A stretch of 64,000 nucleotides of DNA from Cellulomonas flavigena DSM 20109 (GCF_000092865.1 NC_014151.1:3472001-3536000), one strand, 5' to 3'; positions 53,415 to 63,259 are shown, counted from the stretch's first letter. Notes: generated by a model from the letters alone, not told the origin. Numbers and translations are program-made.

Positions 53415-53864
53415 TCAGGCGACGGGGGCCCGGGTGGCGCCGTCGACGGGCAGCTGGCCGCGCATCTCGGAGATGAGCTGCGGCGTCAGCGTGGCCTCGG
53501 TACGGGAGACGAGCATCGCCATCTCGTAGCCGATGAGGCCGACGTCGCAGGTCGCCTCCGCCACCACAGCGAGGACGGAGCCGTTCGAGACGCTCATCAG
53601 GAACAGGAACAGGTGGTCCATCTCGATGATCGCCTGGCGCACCTCCCCCGCTCGCAGCTGGCGCGACGCGCCACGGGTGAGGCTCGACATGCCCGAGACG
53701 ATGGCTGCGAGCTGGTCGCCGCTGGTGCGGTCGAGCTGCTCGGACATCGCCATGAGCAGACCGTCGGCCGACACCACGAGCGTGTGGCGAGTGCCGGGCA
53801 CGGTCCGGACGAAGTTGTCCAGGAGCCAGCCGAAGTTGGCTGCCTCGGTGCTGAGCGCGGTCAC
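53415..53864 (-). CDS. cvnB: Roadblock/LC7 protein CvnB
   Basis: A 149-aa roadblock/LC7 domain protein, the likely GTPase regulator of CvnD. The core reads LVVSADGLLMAMSEQLDRTS and GDQLAAIVSGMSSL. The GTG at 53864 has GGAGGA about 6 nt upstream. It is spaced from cvnA by about 90 bp. Confidence 0.92.
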   Translation of the reverse strand: MTALSTEAANFGWLLDNFVRTVPGTRHTLVVSADGLLMAMSEQLDRTSGDQLAAIVSGMSSLTRGASRQLRAGEVRQAIIEMDHLFLFLMSVSNGSVLAVVAEATCDVGLIGYEMAMLVSRTEATLTPQLISEMRGQLPVDGATRAPVA

Positions 53865-53952
53865 ACTTCCTCCTTCATGGTGCAGTCTGGGCCGACTGCG
53901 GGCGTGGTGTCCACGGTGACACACGGGCCACCGAGGTCTCGGGTTCGTCGGA

Positions 53953-56900
53953 TCACGAGTGGTCACCGTCCTGGGGGCCGTGCGCCGCGCGACGACCGCG
54001 CGACGTACCGGTCTGGAAGCTGGACAAGCGAGAACGCAGCTGTTCGGCGTCACGCTGGACGGGGCGCTCCTCGACGGGTGCCGGTGCGGCAGGGACCGCA
54101 CTCGGTACGCGCTTCGTGAGTCGCTCCGAACCGCTCGCTCCGACGGCGCTGGGCCGGTAGGCGGACAGCTGGCTGAGCTCCGAGAGAGCCTGCTCCTGGA
54201 TGTCCGACCGGAGAGCGAGCATCGCTGCCACCTCGTCGTCCAGCGTGCCGACGCGCGGGGCGGCCGACGGCGGGACGGAGGGGTGGGGGACCGTCGAGGC
54301 GGGTGCGGGCTGACGCCCGGCCCACTCCGGCGGCGACCACGAGGGCGTGGGACGCGCCTCCTGGACGGTGGGGGTGGCCGCCTGCGGGGCCGCCGGTGCG
54401 GCCCACGCGGGTGCGGCCTGCCAGCCGGCGGCGGGCGCCGGCTGTGCGGCGGGAGCCGCCGAGGACGCGCCGTCCGGGCCCCAGGCCGACGTGCGGACGG
54501 GTGCCGGTGCGGCCGCGGCGGGCGCGTCGTCGACGGCGTCGTCCTCCTTGCGGCGGCTGAAGAAGTTCCCCCAGCGCCGCTTGGGCTTGTCGTCCGCCGC
54601 ACCCACGACGTCCCCGAAGGCGGGTCCGCTCACGGGCACGGCCGTGGGAGCGGGCGCCGCCAGCGCGGGCGCCACCGGCGCGGAGGCCACCGGGGCGGCA
54701 TCCACGACGGGCGCGAACGCCTGGGTCGGCTGGTCGGCCGCCGCGGACCGGGCCCACGCGGGGGTGGCGGGGCGCCACTGCTCCGCGACCGGGGCGGGGG
54801 CAGGGGCGGGCTCGGGCGCCGGGGCGGCAGGTGCCTGCTGGTCCTGCCACGTCGGTGCCTGCCACGCGCTCTGCGCGGGCTCGGCCGGCTCGAGCGCCGG
54901 CGTGGCGGCGACCGGCGCCCAGGGGGCGGCGACCTCCTCCTCGACCTCGGGCTCGGGCTCGACGTCGTAACCGGCCTCCTGGGCGGCCGGGGCCGACCAC
55001 GCGGGCTCCGCGGGACGCACGGGCTCGGGCACGACGGGCAGGGCGCCGGTGTGCCAGGCACGGGCCTCGTCGAGCGAGCGCTCGAACGGCACGTACGGGG
55101 CGGTGTACTGCAGCGCGGGACGGTCGCTGCTGCCGGCCCAGCCGGAGTACCCGCTGTACGACGTGAACGTGGGCTCGGGCTCGTGCGCCTCGGTCAGCTC
55201 GGGCTCGGCGGCCTGCTCGTGCTCGGCAGCCCACGGGGCGGTCTCCTCGTCGGAGGACCACGCCGGGGTCGTGTCGTGCTCCGCACCGGCGGGCTGCTCG
55301 TCCCAGGACGCGGCCGGGGCCTGCGGGGCCTCCCAGGTGGGGGCGTTCTCCTGCGGCGTCTCCCACGACGCGGCCGGGGCCTGCGGGGCGTCCCACGACG
55401 GGGCGCTCTCCTGCGGCGCGTCCCACGACGGGGCGTCCTCCTGCGGCGCGTCCCACGACGGGGCGTCCTCCTGCGGCGCGTCCCACGACGGGGCGTCCTC
55501 CTGCGGCGCCTCCCACGACGCGGCCGGGGCCTGCTCGGCCGCGGGGGCCGCCCACTGCTCCTCGGCCTGGGTCGGCGACCACGGCGTGTCGTCCGTGGCG
55601 GGCGCGGTCCAGGAGTCGGTCTGCGGCGCGGTCCACTGCTCGGTGGGCTCCGCGGCCGGCTCCGCCGAGGCGGTGCCACGGCTCGGCAGCCCGTGGCCAC
55701 CGTCACGCCACGAGGGCACCGGCCAGCCGGAGTCGCCGGCGGCCTCGGCCGTGGCCGCCGACGCTGCGGGCGCGTCCTCGGGCGCGAGCGACGGCACGAC
55801 GAACCCGTTCGCCGACTGCTCGCCGTGCGGCACGGGGGCGCTCTCGCTCAGCGCGCTGGGCGGCGGCACGGGAGCTTCCTTGCCGCTGCGGAAGCCGGAG
55901 AACAGGCCGGCACGGGCGGCCGGGTCGGCCGGCACCGCGGGGCGCGTCTCCTCGACGGGGTCCGGCTCGCTCGCCCACGCGGGCGTCGCGGCGCGCGAGC
56001 GGGTCGGCAGACCCGACTGCAGCGGGGCCGCGGCGACCGCGGGCGCCCACTCGCCGGTGTCGACCGAGAGCTCGGGCGACAGGCGCGCCTCGGGCGCGAC
56101 CGGCAGGACGATGTTGTCCTCGTCGAACGTCTTGCGCGACCTCGCGGGCAGGCCCGTGGGCGCGTTGAGCATCGGCACCGGGATGGGCGCGTCGTCGTCC
56201 GAGGCCGACGCCGCCGGCTGCGCGACGGGCGCGGCGCCCGTGTCGTCGCCACGGCGACGGCGGGGCAGGCCGAGCGACGTCTCGCCGTCGGTGAGCTCGG
56301 CCAGGTCGACCGCGCGGACCTCGGGGATCTCGATCTCGGGCAGGGCCGACGACGACACCGGGGCGGCGCTCGGCGGCAGCGCGCCGTACGAGCCGACCTC
56401 GTTGGCCGAGAACAGCGTGCTCGGGAACTGCACGTAGGCCTCGGTGCCGGTCCCGCCGACGCGCTTGCGGAGCGTCACCTCGGCGCCGAGGCGCTGGGCG
56501 AGGCGGCCGACGACGAAGAGGCCGAGGCGCTGGGCGCCGAGGGCGTCGCCCGCGGACACCGAGATGATCTTGCTGTTCGCGGCCTCGATCTCGGCGTCCG
56601 TCATGCCCAGGCCCTGGTCCGCGATGCGGACGACGACCGAGGCGCCGGAGACGCCGGTGCTGACGACGACCGGGGTCTCGGGCTCGGAGAAGACCGTGGC
56701 GTTCTCGAGGAGCTCCGCCAGGAGGTGAGCCGCGGACAGGGCGTTGAAGCCGAGCATGTGGGGGTCGACCTGCAGGTCGAGCTCGACGCGGTCGTACTGC
56801 TCGATCTCGGAGGAGGCGGTACGGATGACGTCCGACAGCGGCATCGCGTCGCGCAGGCGACGGCCGGAGTCGATGCCGGCGAGCACGAGGAGGGACTCCG

Positions 56901-58260
56901 CGTTGCGGCGCATCCGGGTGGCGAGGTGGTCGAGGCGGAAGAGGTTCGCCAGGGTCCCCGGGTCCTCCTCCGCCCGCTCGAGCGAGTCGATGAAGGACAG
57001 CTGCCGGTTGAGCAGGACCTGGTCGCGGCGGGCGACGTTGACGAACATCTCCGCGATGGAGCCGCGCAGCGCGGCCTGCTCCTGGGCGACCTGCACGGTC
57101 GTGGCGTTGACCGCGTTGAACGCCTGTGCCAGGCGGCCGATCTCGTCCTGGGAGCGGACGGGGATGGGCGCCAGCATGATCTCGGGGCCCTCGCCCGGGG
57201 TCGCGACCTGCTCGACGAGGCGGGGCAGCTGCTCGCGGACGTCGGCAGCAGCGCTGGTGAGACGGCGCAGCGGGACGACGATCGAGCGCGCGACCGTGAC
57301 GGCGAAGAAGAACGACACGACGAGAGCGAGGAGCGCGAGGGCGACGGTGACGAGGGCGCGGTCGCGGGCGGTGGTCACACCGTCGGCGGCGACCTCGTCG
57401 GCGCCCTTCAGCACGCCGTCGTTGACCGTGCCGATCATCGTCATCTGGTTCGTCGTCTGCGTCGTCCACTCGTTGAGGTCGACCGTGGCGATCGCCCCGA
57501 CGGACCCCTGCGTGAAGAGGGCGCGCATCGACAGCAGCGTCGAGGTCGGGTCACCCGTGCTGACGCCCAGGCCCTCGATCTCGAGCGCGTCGACCTGGTA
57601 GCGGGCGCGCTCACGGGCCAGCTCGGTCGCGGTCGTCTGCGACTGGAAGCTCCGGGCGAGCGCCGGGCTGTCGGCGACGACGTTCTTGAGCTCGATGCCG
57701 GTGACGTACTCGTTGACCAGGGCGTCGCTGAGCAGCTGGAGCTCGCGGTTCGCGCTGATGTACTCGGCCAGGTCGCGGTCGCGCAGCGAGTTGGCGACAC
57801 CCTCCATGACGCGGGTCTGACCGTCGAGGATGTCCTGGAACCCGTTCTTCACGATGACGCGCTGCGCGGCCTTGTCGACGCGGTCGCGCAGCTGCGGCAG
57901 CGCCGTGCCGTACGCGTTCTGCTGGTCCTGGAAGTCCCGCACGACCGTGTCGGGGAACTCCCCGAGGTCGAGCTCCGCGGTGACCCTCCTCGCGTCCGCG
58001 AGGGCGGAGTCGGTGCGCTGGCGGGCTGCGGCCACGTCCTCCGGTGTCGCCCCGGTGAGGGACAGGATCCGTTCCTGCTGGAACGCCGCCGTGAGCGGGC
58101 TCAGCGCGTCGAGCGTGCGCACCACGGTCTGGGTCGCCCTCGCGTACCGAAGGTCCTGGATCGCGGAGTACGAGATGTACGCACCGGCCACGAGCAGGAC
58201 GATCATGGGCACAGCGAGGACCGCCAGGACCTTGGCACGGATGCCGAGCCGTCGCAGCAT
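53953..58260 (-). CDS. cvnA: Conservon sensor kinase-like CvnA with long repeat tail
   Basis: A 1435-aa protein. A membrane helix (11-32) and a second near 305-330 bracket a nitrate/nitrite-sensing-like extracellular domain. HAMP (about 330-390), a phosphoacceptor-like helix with LDHLATRMRRNAESLLVLAG and an ATPase domain follow; the N-box is HLLAELLENATVFSEP. After about residue 660 the protein is Pro/Ala/Glu-rich and disordered, with a 10-residue SWDAPQEDAP-type repeat. The usual cvnA is far shorter (recall), so the tail is an expansion. ATG at 58260 with AAGGA upstream. Confidence 0.9.
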   Translation of the reverse strand: MLRRLGIRAKVLAVLAVPMIVLLVAGAYISYSAIQDLRYARATQTVVRTLDALSPLTAAFQQERILSLTGATPEDVAAARQRTDSALADARRVTAELDLGEFPDTVVRDFQDQQNAYGTALPQLRDRVDKAAQRVIVKNGFQDILDGQTRVMEGVANSLRDRDLAEYISANRELQLLSDALVNEYVTGIELKNVVADSPALARSFQSQTTATELARERARYQVDALEIEGLGVSTGDPTSTLLSMRALFTQGSVGAIATVDLNEWTTQTTNQMTMIGTVNDGVLKGADEVAADGVTTARDRALVTVALALLALVVSFFFAVTVARSIVVPLRRLTSAAADVREQLPRLVEQVATPGEGPEIMLAPIPVRSQDEIGRLAQAFNAVNATTVQVAQEQAALRGSIAEMFVNVARRDQVLLNRQLSFIDSLERAEEDPGTLANLFRLDHLATRMRRNAESLLVLAGIDSGRRLRDAMPLSDVIRTASSEIEQYDRVELDLQVDPHMLGFNALSAAHLLAELLENATVFSEPETPVVVSTGVSGASVVVRIADQGLGMTDAEIEAANSKIISVSAGDALGAQRLGLFVVGRLAQRLGAEVTLRKRVGGTGTEAYVQFPSTLFSANEVGSYGALPPSAAPVSSSALPEIEIPEVRAVDLAELTDGETSLGLPRRRRGDDTGAAPVAQPAASASDDDAPIPVPMLNAPTGLPARSRKTFDEDNIVLPVAPEARLSPELSVDTGEWAPAVAAAPLQSGLPTRSRAATPAWASEPDPVEETRPAVPADPAARAGLFSGFRSGKEAPVPPPSALSESAPVPHGEQSANGFVVPSLAPEDAPAASAATAEAAGDSGWPVPSWRDGGHGLPSRGTASAEPAAEPTEQWTAPQTDSWTAPATDDTPWSPTQAEEQWAAPAAEQAPAASWEAPQEDAPSWDAPQEDAPSWDAPQEDAPSWDAPQESAPSWDAPQAPAASWETPQENAPTWEAPQAPAASWDEQPAGAEHDTTPAWSSDEETAPWAAEHEQAAEPELTEAHEPEPTFTSYSGYSGWAGSSDRPALQYTAPYVPFERSLDEARAWHTGALPVVPEPVRPAEPAWSAPAAQEAGYDVEPEPEVEEEVAAPWAPVAATPALEPAEPAQSAWQAPTWQDQQAPAAPAPEPAPAPAPVAEQWRPATPAWARSAAADQPTQAFAPVVDAAPVASAPVAPALAAPAPTAVPVSGPAFGDVVGAADDKPKRRWGNFFSRRKEDDAVDDAPAAAAPAPVRTSAWGPDGASSAAPAAQPAPAAGWQAAPAWAAPAAPQAATPTVQEARPTPSWSPPEWAGRQPAPASTVPHPSVPPSAAPRVGTLDDEVAAMLALRSDIQEQALSELSQLSAYRPSAVGASGSERLTKRVPSAVPAAPAPVEERPVQRDAEQLRSRLSSFQTGTSRGRRAAHGPQDGDHS
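55321..55530. repeat. Seven 30-bp tandem repeats inside cvnA
   Basis: Units begin every 30 bp from 55321; those at 55411, 55441 and 55471 are identical. They encode the decapeptide with core SWDAPQEDAP. Edge units have diverged. Confidence 0.85.
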
Positions 58261-58514
58261 GTCGATCCTTTCCCTTCGCCCGACGTCGGACGCTTGCGCG
58301 ATACCGCGTGCGTCCGTCATGCAGCCACCGCCGGTGACTGCCGTCTGCGCTTCATCGGTACCTGGACACCGGACCATTAGCCCGGCGCCTGAGTTTGCCA
58401 CGGACCTCACCCGTCCCGATACGTCGTGCCACCACCCAGATCGGTCGTCCCGGGACGCAGTACCCCGGCGCGCCTGCGCGACCTCACCCGCCGGTCGGGC
58501 CTACCGTCCGACCC

Positions 58515-59528
58515 GTGCGTGCCGTCGTCGTCACCTCCCCCGGCGGCCCCGACGTGCTGCGGGTCCAGGACGTGGCCGATCCGGAGCCCGGCGTCGGCGA
58601 GGTCCTCCTCGACGTGGTCGCCGCCGGGGTCAACCGTGCTGACCTGCTGCAACGCGCCGGCCACTACCCACCGCCGCCGGGCGCGCCCGCGTGGCCCGGG
58701 CTGGAGGTCTCCGGCGTCGTCGCCGCGATGGGCCCACCGGCAGGGCCGACCGTGCCCGGGGCGGGCGCCCCGGCGCCCGTGCCGGCGCTGCGGCCCGGGG
58801 ACCGCGTCGCAGCCCTTCTCGCCGGCGGAGGTTACGCCGAACGAGTGACCGTGGACGTCTCCCTGACCCTCCCCGTCCCTCCCGAGGGTGACGTGGTGGA
58901 CGCCGCGGCCCTGCCGGAGGCCCTCGCCACCGTGTGGTCCAACCTGCGCGCGGCCCGCCTGGCGCCCGGGGAGACGCTCCTCGTGCAGGGCGGCTCCGGC
59001 GGTGTCGGGTCCGTCGCCGTGCAGCTCGCCCACGCGCTGGGCCACCGCGTCCTGGCCACCGCGGGCGGGCCCGAGCGCTGCGCGCGCGTGCGGGCGCTCG
59101 GTGCGGACGTCGTCGTCGACCACCGCGCGCAGGACGTCGCGCAGGCCGTGCGGGACGCGACCGACGGGCGCGGCGTCGACGTCGTGCTCGACGTGCTCGG
59201 CGGCCCCGCGCTGCGGGACAACGTGCGCCTGCTCGCCGAGGGCGGGCGGCTCGTCGTCATCGGGCTGCAGCAGGGCCGCCGCGGCGAGCTCGACCTGCCC
59301 TCCCTCATGGCGCGGCGCGGGTCGGTCATCGCCACGACCCTGCGCGACCGCCCCGGCGCGCAGAAGGCCGCGATCATGGCCGACGTGCGCGAGCACGTGT
59401 GGCCCCTCGTCCTCGACGGGCGCGTGCGGCCCGTCGTGCACGCGCGGATGCCCCTGGCCGACGCACCGCGCGCGCACGAGGCGCTCGCCGCCGGGGAGGT
59501 GCTCGGCAAGCTGCTGCTGCTGCCCTGA
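58515..59528 (+). CDS. NAD(P)H quinone oxidoreductase (zinc-independent MDR family)
   Basis: A 337-aa medium-chain reductase of the PIG3/Qor type. The N-terminal GroES-like domain has EVLLDVVAAGVNRADLLQRA. The cofactor domain has the Rossmann motif GGSGGVGSVAVQLAHALG. No zinc-ligand cysteines are seen. TACCGT at 58502-58507 is 7 nt before the GTG. A Pro-rich insertion near residue 80 is unusual. Confidence 0.9.
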   Translation: MRAVVVTSPGGPDVLRVQDVADPEPGVGEVLLDVVAAGVNRADLLQRAGHYPPPPGAPAWPGLEVSGVVAAMGPPAGPTVPGAGAPAPVPALRPGDRVAALLAGGGYAERVTVDVSLTLPVPPEGDVVDAAALPEALATVWSNLRAARLAPGETLLVQGGSGGVGSVAVQLAHALGHRVLATAGGPERCARVRALGADVVVDHRAQDVAQAVRDATDGRGVDVVLDVLGGPALRDNVRLLAEGGRLVVIGLQQGRRGELDLPSLMARRGSVIATTLRDRPGAQKAAIMADVREHVWPLVLDGRVRPVVHARMPLADAPRAHEALAAGEVLGKLLLLP

Positions 59529-59534
59529 CCCGCC

Positions 59535-60767
59535 TCAGCCCAGCAGACCCGCGGCGAGCGCGGGCGCGAGCGCGGGCGCGAGCGGCAGGCGCGGCACGAG
59601 GGTCGCCTGCACCGCGTGGTAGACGTCCGCCTTGCCCACCCACACGGTGCGCGAGACACGGTTGTCCGGGCCGAGCTCGTGCCACCACGACCCGCCCTCG
59701 CGGTCGAGCACGTGCTCCCCGACGTACTCCCACCACTGCGTGTAGAGGTCGTCGTAGCGCGGGTCACCGGTCGCCGCGTGCAGCGCGGCGGCCGCGGCGA
59801 CGGCCTCGGCCGCGACCCAGTGCATCCGCTCCCGCACCACGGGACGGCCCTGCCAGTCGACGGTGTAGACGAAGCCGGGCGCCCCGTCGACCGCCCATCC
59901 GTCGCGCACCGACGCGTCGAACAGGGCGGTCGCGTCCTGGAGCAGCCACGCCGGCGGGTCGCCGCCGCGCGCGGCGAGGGCCGCGCGGCCGTGCAGCGTG
60001 AGGCGCGCCCACTCGAACCCGTGCCCGATCGTCGCGCCGTAGGGGCGGAACGGGTGCGCCGGCACGTCGGCGTTGTAGCCGAGGTCCGGCGTCCAGCCGG
60101 CGCCGAGGTGCTCCGGGATCCGCCAGCCGTTGCCGCGCGCGAGGCCGTGGACGACGCGCTCGACGACACGCAGCGCCCGGTCGAGCCAGCGGCGGTCCCC
60201 CGTGACGTCCGCGGCCGCGAGGTACGCCTCGACGGTGTGCATGTTGGCGTTGACGCCGCGGTAGGGGTCGAGGTCGGTGAACGTGCGGTCCCACTCCTCG
60301 ACGACCATGCCGGCCGCGTCGTCCCAGAAGCGCTGCTCCTGCACGGTCAGCGCCTCGTCGAGCAGCGCACGCGCACCGGGCCGGCCCGCCGCGGTCGCGC
60401 TCGCGGCGGCCAGGACGACGAACGCGTGGGGGTACGCGGCCTTCGACGCGTCGCGGGGCGTGCCGTCCCCGTCGACCTCCGCGAACCAGCCGCCGTGCTC
60501 GTCGTCGTGGAAGGTCCCGCTGAGTGCCGCGAGCCCGTGGTCGACGAGGCCGCCCGAGCCGGGGCGCCCCGCGAGGTGAGCGAGCGCGAACACGTGCGTC
60601 ATGCGGCACGTGATCCACAGCTCCCGCGGCCCGGGCAGCGGGCGCCCGACGTCGTCGAGCCGGGTGAAGCCGCCGTGCGGGGCGCGCGACGCGCGCGCGA
60701 ACGCCCACAGCCGGTCCGTCTCGCTCTCGAGCCAGCGGTGGTGCGCCGGGGTGCCGAGCCACGCCAT
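59535..60767 (-). CDS. AGE-family sugar isomerase/epimerase
   Basis: A 410-aa (alpha/alpha)6-barrel of the N-acylglucosamine 2-epimerase family. Typical motifs: RELWITCRMTHVFALAHLAG, the GVNANMHTVEAYLAA His and PYGATIGHGFEWARL. These suit YihS-like aldose-ketose isomerases acting on mannose or glucose. TAGTGT (60774-60779) is 6 nt upstream of the ATG. Convergent with the quinone reductase, 6 bp apart. Confidence 0.87.
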   Translation of the reverse strand: MAWLGTPAHHRWLESETDRLWAFARASRAPHGGFTRLDDVGRPLPGPRELWITCRMTHVFALAHLAGRPGSGGLVDHGLAALSGTFHDDEHGGWFAEVDGDGTPRDASKAAYPHAFVVLAAASATAAGRPGARALLDEALTVQEQRFWDDAAGMVVEEWDRTFTDLDPYRGVNANMHTVEAYLAAADVTGDRRWLDRALRVVERVVHGLARGNGWRIPEHLGAGWTPDLGYNADVPAHPFRPYGATIGHGFEWARLTLHGRAALAARGGDPPAWLLQDATALFDASVRDGWAVDGAPGFVYTVDWQGRPVVRERMHWVAAEAVAAAAALHAATGDPRYDDLYTQWWEYVGEHVLDREGGSWWHELGPDNRVSRTVWVGKADVYHAVQATLVPRLPLAPALAPALAAGLLG

Positions 60768-60828
60768 CGGCCCACACTAGCCAGCCGCGAGGGCTGCGGC
60801 GCCCGACCGCGTCGACCATGATGTGCGG

Positions 60829-61422
60829 GTGGACCACGACCAGCCCGCCCCCGCCCGTCCCGACGAGCCCGGCACGTCCGGCACGCAGCCGCGCGTCGTC
60901 GTCGTCCCGCCGCAGCAGGAGGGTCCCGGCACGGACGCGCCCGACGGTGCGCGTGGCGGCGACGAGAACGTCGCCGCCATGGTGGGCCAGCCCGCCAAGG
61001 TCATGCGCATCGGGACGATGATCAAGCAGCTCCTCGACGAGGTGCGCTCGGCCCCGTTGGACGACGCCGCGCGGGCCCGCCTCGCGGAGATCCACGAGCG
61101 GTCGCTGCACGAGCTCGAGGAGGGACTGTCCCCCGAGCTGCTGGCGGAGCTGCACCGCATCACGCTGCCGTTCACGGAGGACCAGGCACCCTCCGACGCG
61201 GAGCTGCGGATCGCGCAGGCGCAGCTCGTCGGGTGGCTGGAGGGCCTGTTCCACGGCATCCAGACCGCGCTGGTCGCGCAGCAGATGGCCGCGCAGGCCC
61301 AGCTGACGCAGATGCGGCGCGCACTGCCGCCGGGGCACGTCCCCGGACCGGGCGGGCTGACGGTGCCGCACGCGGACGAGGGCCCGGACGACCTGCGCCC
61401 GTCGACCGGCCAGTACCTGTGA
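60829..61422 (+). CDS. bpa: Bacterial proteasome activator Bpa
   Basis: A 197-aa ATP-independent activator of the 20S proteasome. The helical core has QPAKVMRIGTMIKQLLDEVR and the family stretch SDAELRIAQAQLVGWLEGLF followed by HGIQTAL. The C-terminus ends GQYL, the gate-opening motif. The N-terminal 50 residues are disordered. The GTG at 60829 was preferred over 60823 because CATGAT at 60817-60822 is 6 nt upstream (leaderless); either start is possible. Confidence 0.93.
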   Translation: MDHDQPAPARPDEPGTSGTQPRVVVVPPQQEGPGTDAPDGARGGDENVAAMVGQPAKVMRIGTMIKQLLDEVRSAPLDDAARARLAEIHERSLHELEEGLSPELLAELHRITLPFTEDQAPSDAELRIAQAQLVGWLEGLFHGIQTALVAQQMAAQAQLTQMRRALPPGHVPGPGGLTVPHADEGPDDLRPSTGQYL

Positions 61423-61439
61423 CGCGCGTCCGCTGACGC

Positions 61440-62306
61440 TCAGTCCGCACCGGCCGCCGGCGTGGGGCCCGCGGGTGACCCGCGCCCCGACAGGACGATC
61501 GCCCCCGAGACGAGCACGAGCCCGACGAGCTCCAGCCCGTGCGGCAGCTGGCGCAGCGCGACCGCGCCCACGACCGCCGCGGTCGCGGGCAGCAGCGCGA
61601 GCAGCACGGCGAACGTCGCGGCGGTGACGCGCCGCAGCACCACCTGCTCGACCGCGTACGGCACGACCGACGAGCACACCGCGACGACGACCACGACGGC
61701 GGCGAGCCGCGGGTCCTGCAGCACGGGACCCGACGTGCCCGCGAGGAACGGCGCGAACAGCAGCGCACCGGCGGCCATGGCCACGGCGAGGCCCGACGGC
61801 CCCGGACCGCCGGCGCGCGCGACGCGCCGCCCCAGCACGATGTACGCGGCCCAGCACGCGGCCGCGACGCCGATCGCCACGAGCCCGGCCACGGCGCCGG
61901 GCCCCGCGTCGAGGCTCACGCCCGCGAGCAGCACCACGCCCACCGCCGCGACCGCGATCGCCACCCGGTCACGCCACCCGCGCCCCGTCACCGCCGCCAC
62001 GGCCACGGGGCCCAGGAACTCGAGCGCGACCGCGGTGCCCAGCGGCAGGTGGTCGATCGCGACGTAGAAGGCGACGTTCATCCCCGCCAGCACCGCGCCG
62101 AACGCGACCGTCACGCGCAGCCGCGCCGGCTCCCACAGCTCGCGCACGCGCCAGGGCCGCCGCCAGGCCAGGAGCACGCCCGCGGCCACGAGGACCCGCA
62201 GCCACGCGACCGTCGCGGCCGGCAGCACGCCGAACAGGCCCACCGCGACCGCGGCGCCCACGTACTGCGTCAGGCCCGACAGCACGAACAGCAGGGGCGC
62301 GGGCAC
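61440..62306 (-). CDS. EamA/DMT family exporter (RhtA-like)
   Basis: A 288-aa protein with ten helices in two EamA repeats. Helices such as LGTAVALEFLGPVAVAAVTG and VVPYAVEQVVLRRVTAATFA match the RhtA-like drug/metabolite exporter group, often threonine or homoserine efflux. TAGCCT (62313-62318) is 6 nt before the GTG. Confidence 0.88.
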   Translation of the reverse strand: MPAPLLFVLSGLTQYVGAAVAVGLFGVLPAATVAWLRVLVAAGVLLAWRRPWRVRELWEPARLRVTVAFGAVLAGMNVAFYVAIDHLPLGTAVALEFLGPVAVAAVTGRGWRDRVAIAVAAVGVVLLAGVSLDAGPGAVAGLVAIGVAAACWAAYIVLGRRVARAGGPGPSGLAVAMAAGALLFAPFLAGTSGPVLQDPRLAAVVVVVAVCSSVVPYAVEQVVLRRVTAATFAVLLALLPATAAVVGAVALRQLPHGLELVGLVLVSGAIVLSGRGSPAGPTPAAGAD

Positions 62307-62335
62307 GACGCCAGGCTACGTCCGCCCGCCGCACG

Positions 62336-63259
62336 TCAGCCCTTGACCGACCCCGCGAGCAGACCCCGCACGAAGTACCGCTGCAGCGCCAGGAACACGA
62401 TGACCGGCACGACGAGCGCGACGAACGCACCCGCGCTCAGCAGGTGCCACTCGGTGCCACGCGTGCCGGCGAGCTCGGCCACGCGCACGGTCAGCGGCGC
62501 GACGTCCTGCGTGCCGCCCGCGAACGTCAGCGCGACGAGCAGGTCGTTCCACACCCACAGGAACTGGAAGATCCCGAAGGACGCGATCGCCGGCACCAGC
62601 AGCGGGAACATGATGGAGAAGAAGATCCGCACGTGCCCGGCGCCGTCGACGCGCGCGGCCTCCACGAGCGACGCCGGCACGTCCCGCATGAAGTTGTGCA
62701 GCAGGAAGATCGCCAGCGGCAGCGCGAAGATCGAGTGCGAGAGCCACACGGTCCAGAACGTGCCGTCCAGGCCCCACCCCACGTAGGTGCGCAGCAGCGG
62801 GATGAGCGTGACCTGGATGGGCACGACCTGCAGCGTGAACACCGCGACGAACAGCAGCCCCCGCCCGCGGAACGGGATCCACGCGAACGCGTACGCCGCC
62901 AGGAGAGCCAGGGAGATGGGGATGAGCACGGCGGGGACCGTGATGACGAGGCTGTTGACGAAGAACGTCGCGAGGTTCGTCGACGACCCCGTGAGCACGG
63001 TGGTGTAGTTCTCGAGCGTCGCGCCCGGGCTCGTGAACCACTGCCACCAGCCCGAGGACACGATGTCCTTCTGCGGGCGGAACGACGTGATGAACAGACC
63101 GAGCGTCGGGACGGTCCACAGGACGGCGATGACGATGGCCGCGAACGACGCCCAGGGCGAGCTCAGCCGCCCCTGCGTCTCGACCGCGCGCCGCTCGAGC
63201 CGCGTGAGCTTCTTGCCGCTCCCGGTGTCCACCGTGAGGTCGGTGCTGACGGCGCTCAT
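62336..63259 (-). CDS. Carbohydrate ABC transporter permease, MalG-like
   Basis: A 307-aa permease with six helices; the EAA loop is DVPASLVEAARVDGAGHVRI followed by FFSIMFPLLVP. The ATG overlaps the upstream permease stop (ATGA at 63256-63259). It forms the transmembrane pair of a type-I sugar importer. The binding protein is probably beyond the window edge. Confidence 0.92.
   Translation of the reverse strand: MSAVSTDLTVDTGSGKKLTRLERRAVETQGRLSSPWASFAAIVIAVLWTVPTLGLFITSFRPQKDIVSSGWWQWFTSPGATLENYTTVLTGSSTNLATFFVNSLVITVPAVLIPISLALLAAYAFAWIPFRGRGLLFVAVFTLQVVPIQVTLIPLLRTYVGWGLDGTFWTVWLSHSIFALPLAIFLLHNFMRDVPASLVEAARVDGAGHVRIFFSIMFPLLVPAIASFGIFQFLWVWNDLLVALTFAGGTQDVAPLTVRVAELAGTRGTEWHLLSAGAFVALVVPVIVFLALQRYFVRGLLAGSVKG

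Noticed and set aside
55321..55530. 30-bp regular repeats resembling a CRISPR array
   Set aside because: There are no spacers and the repeats sit in frame inside cvnA, encoding a decapeptide.
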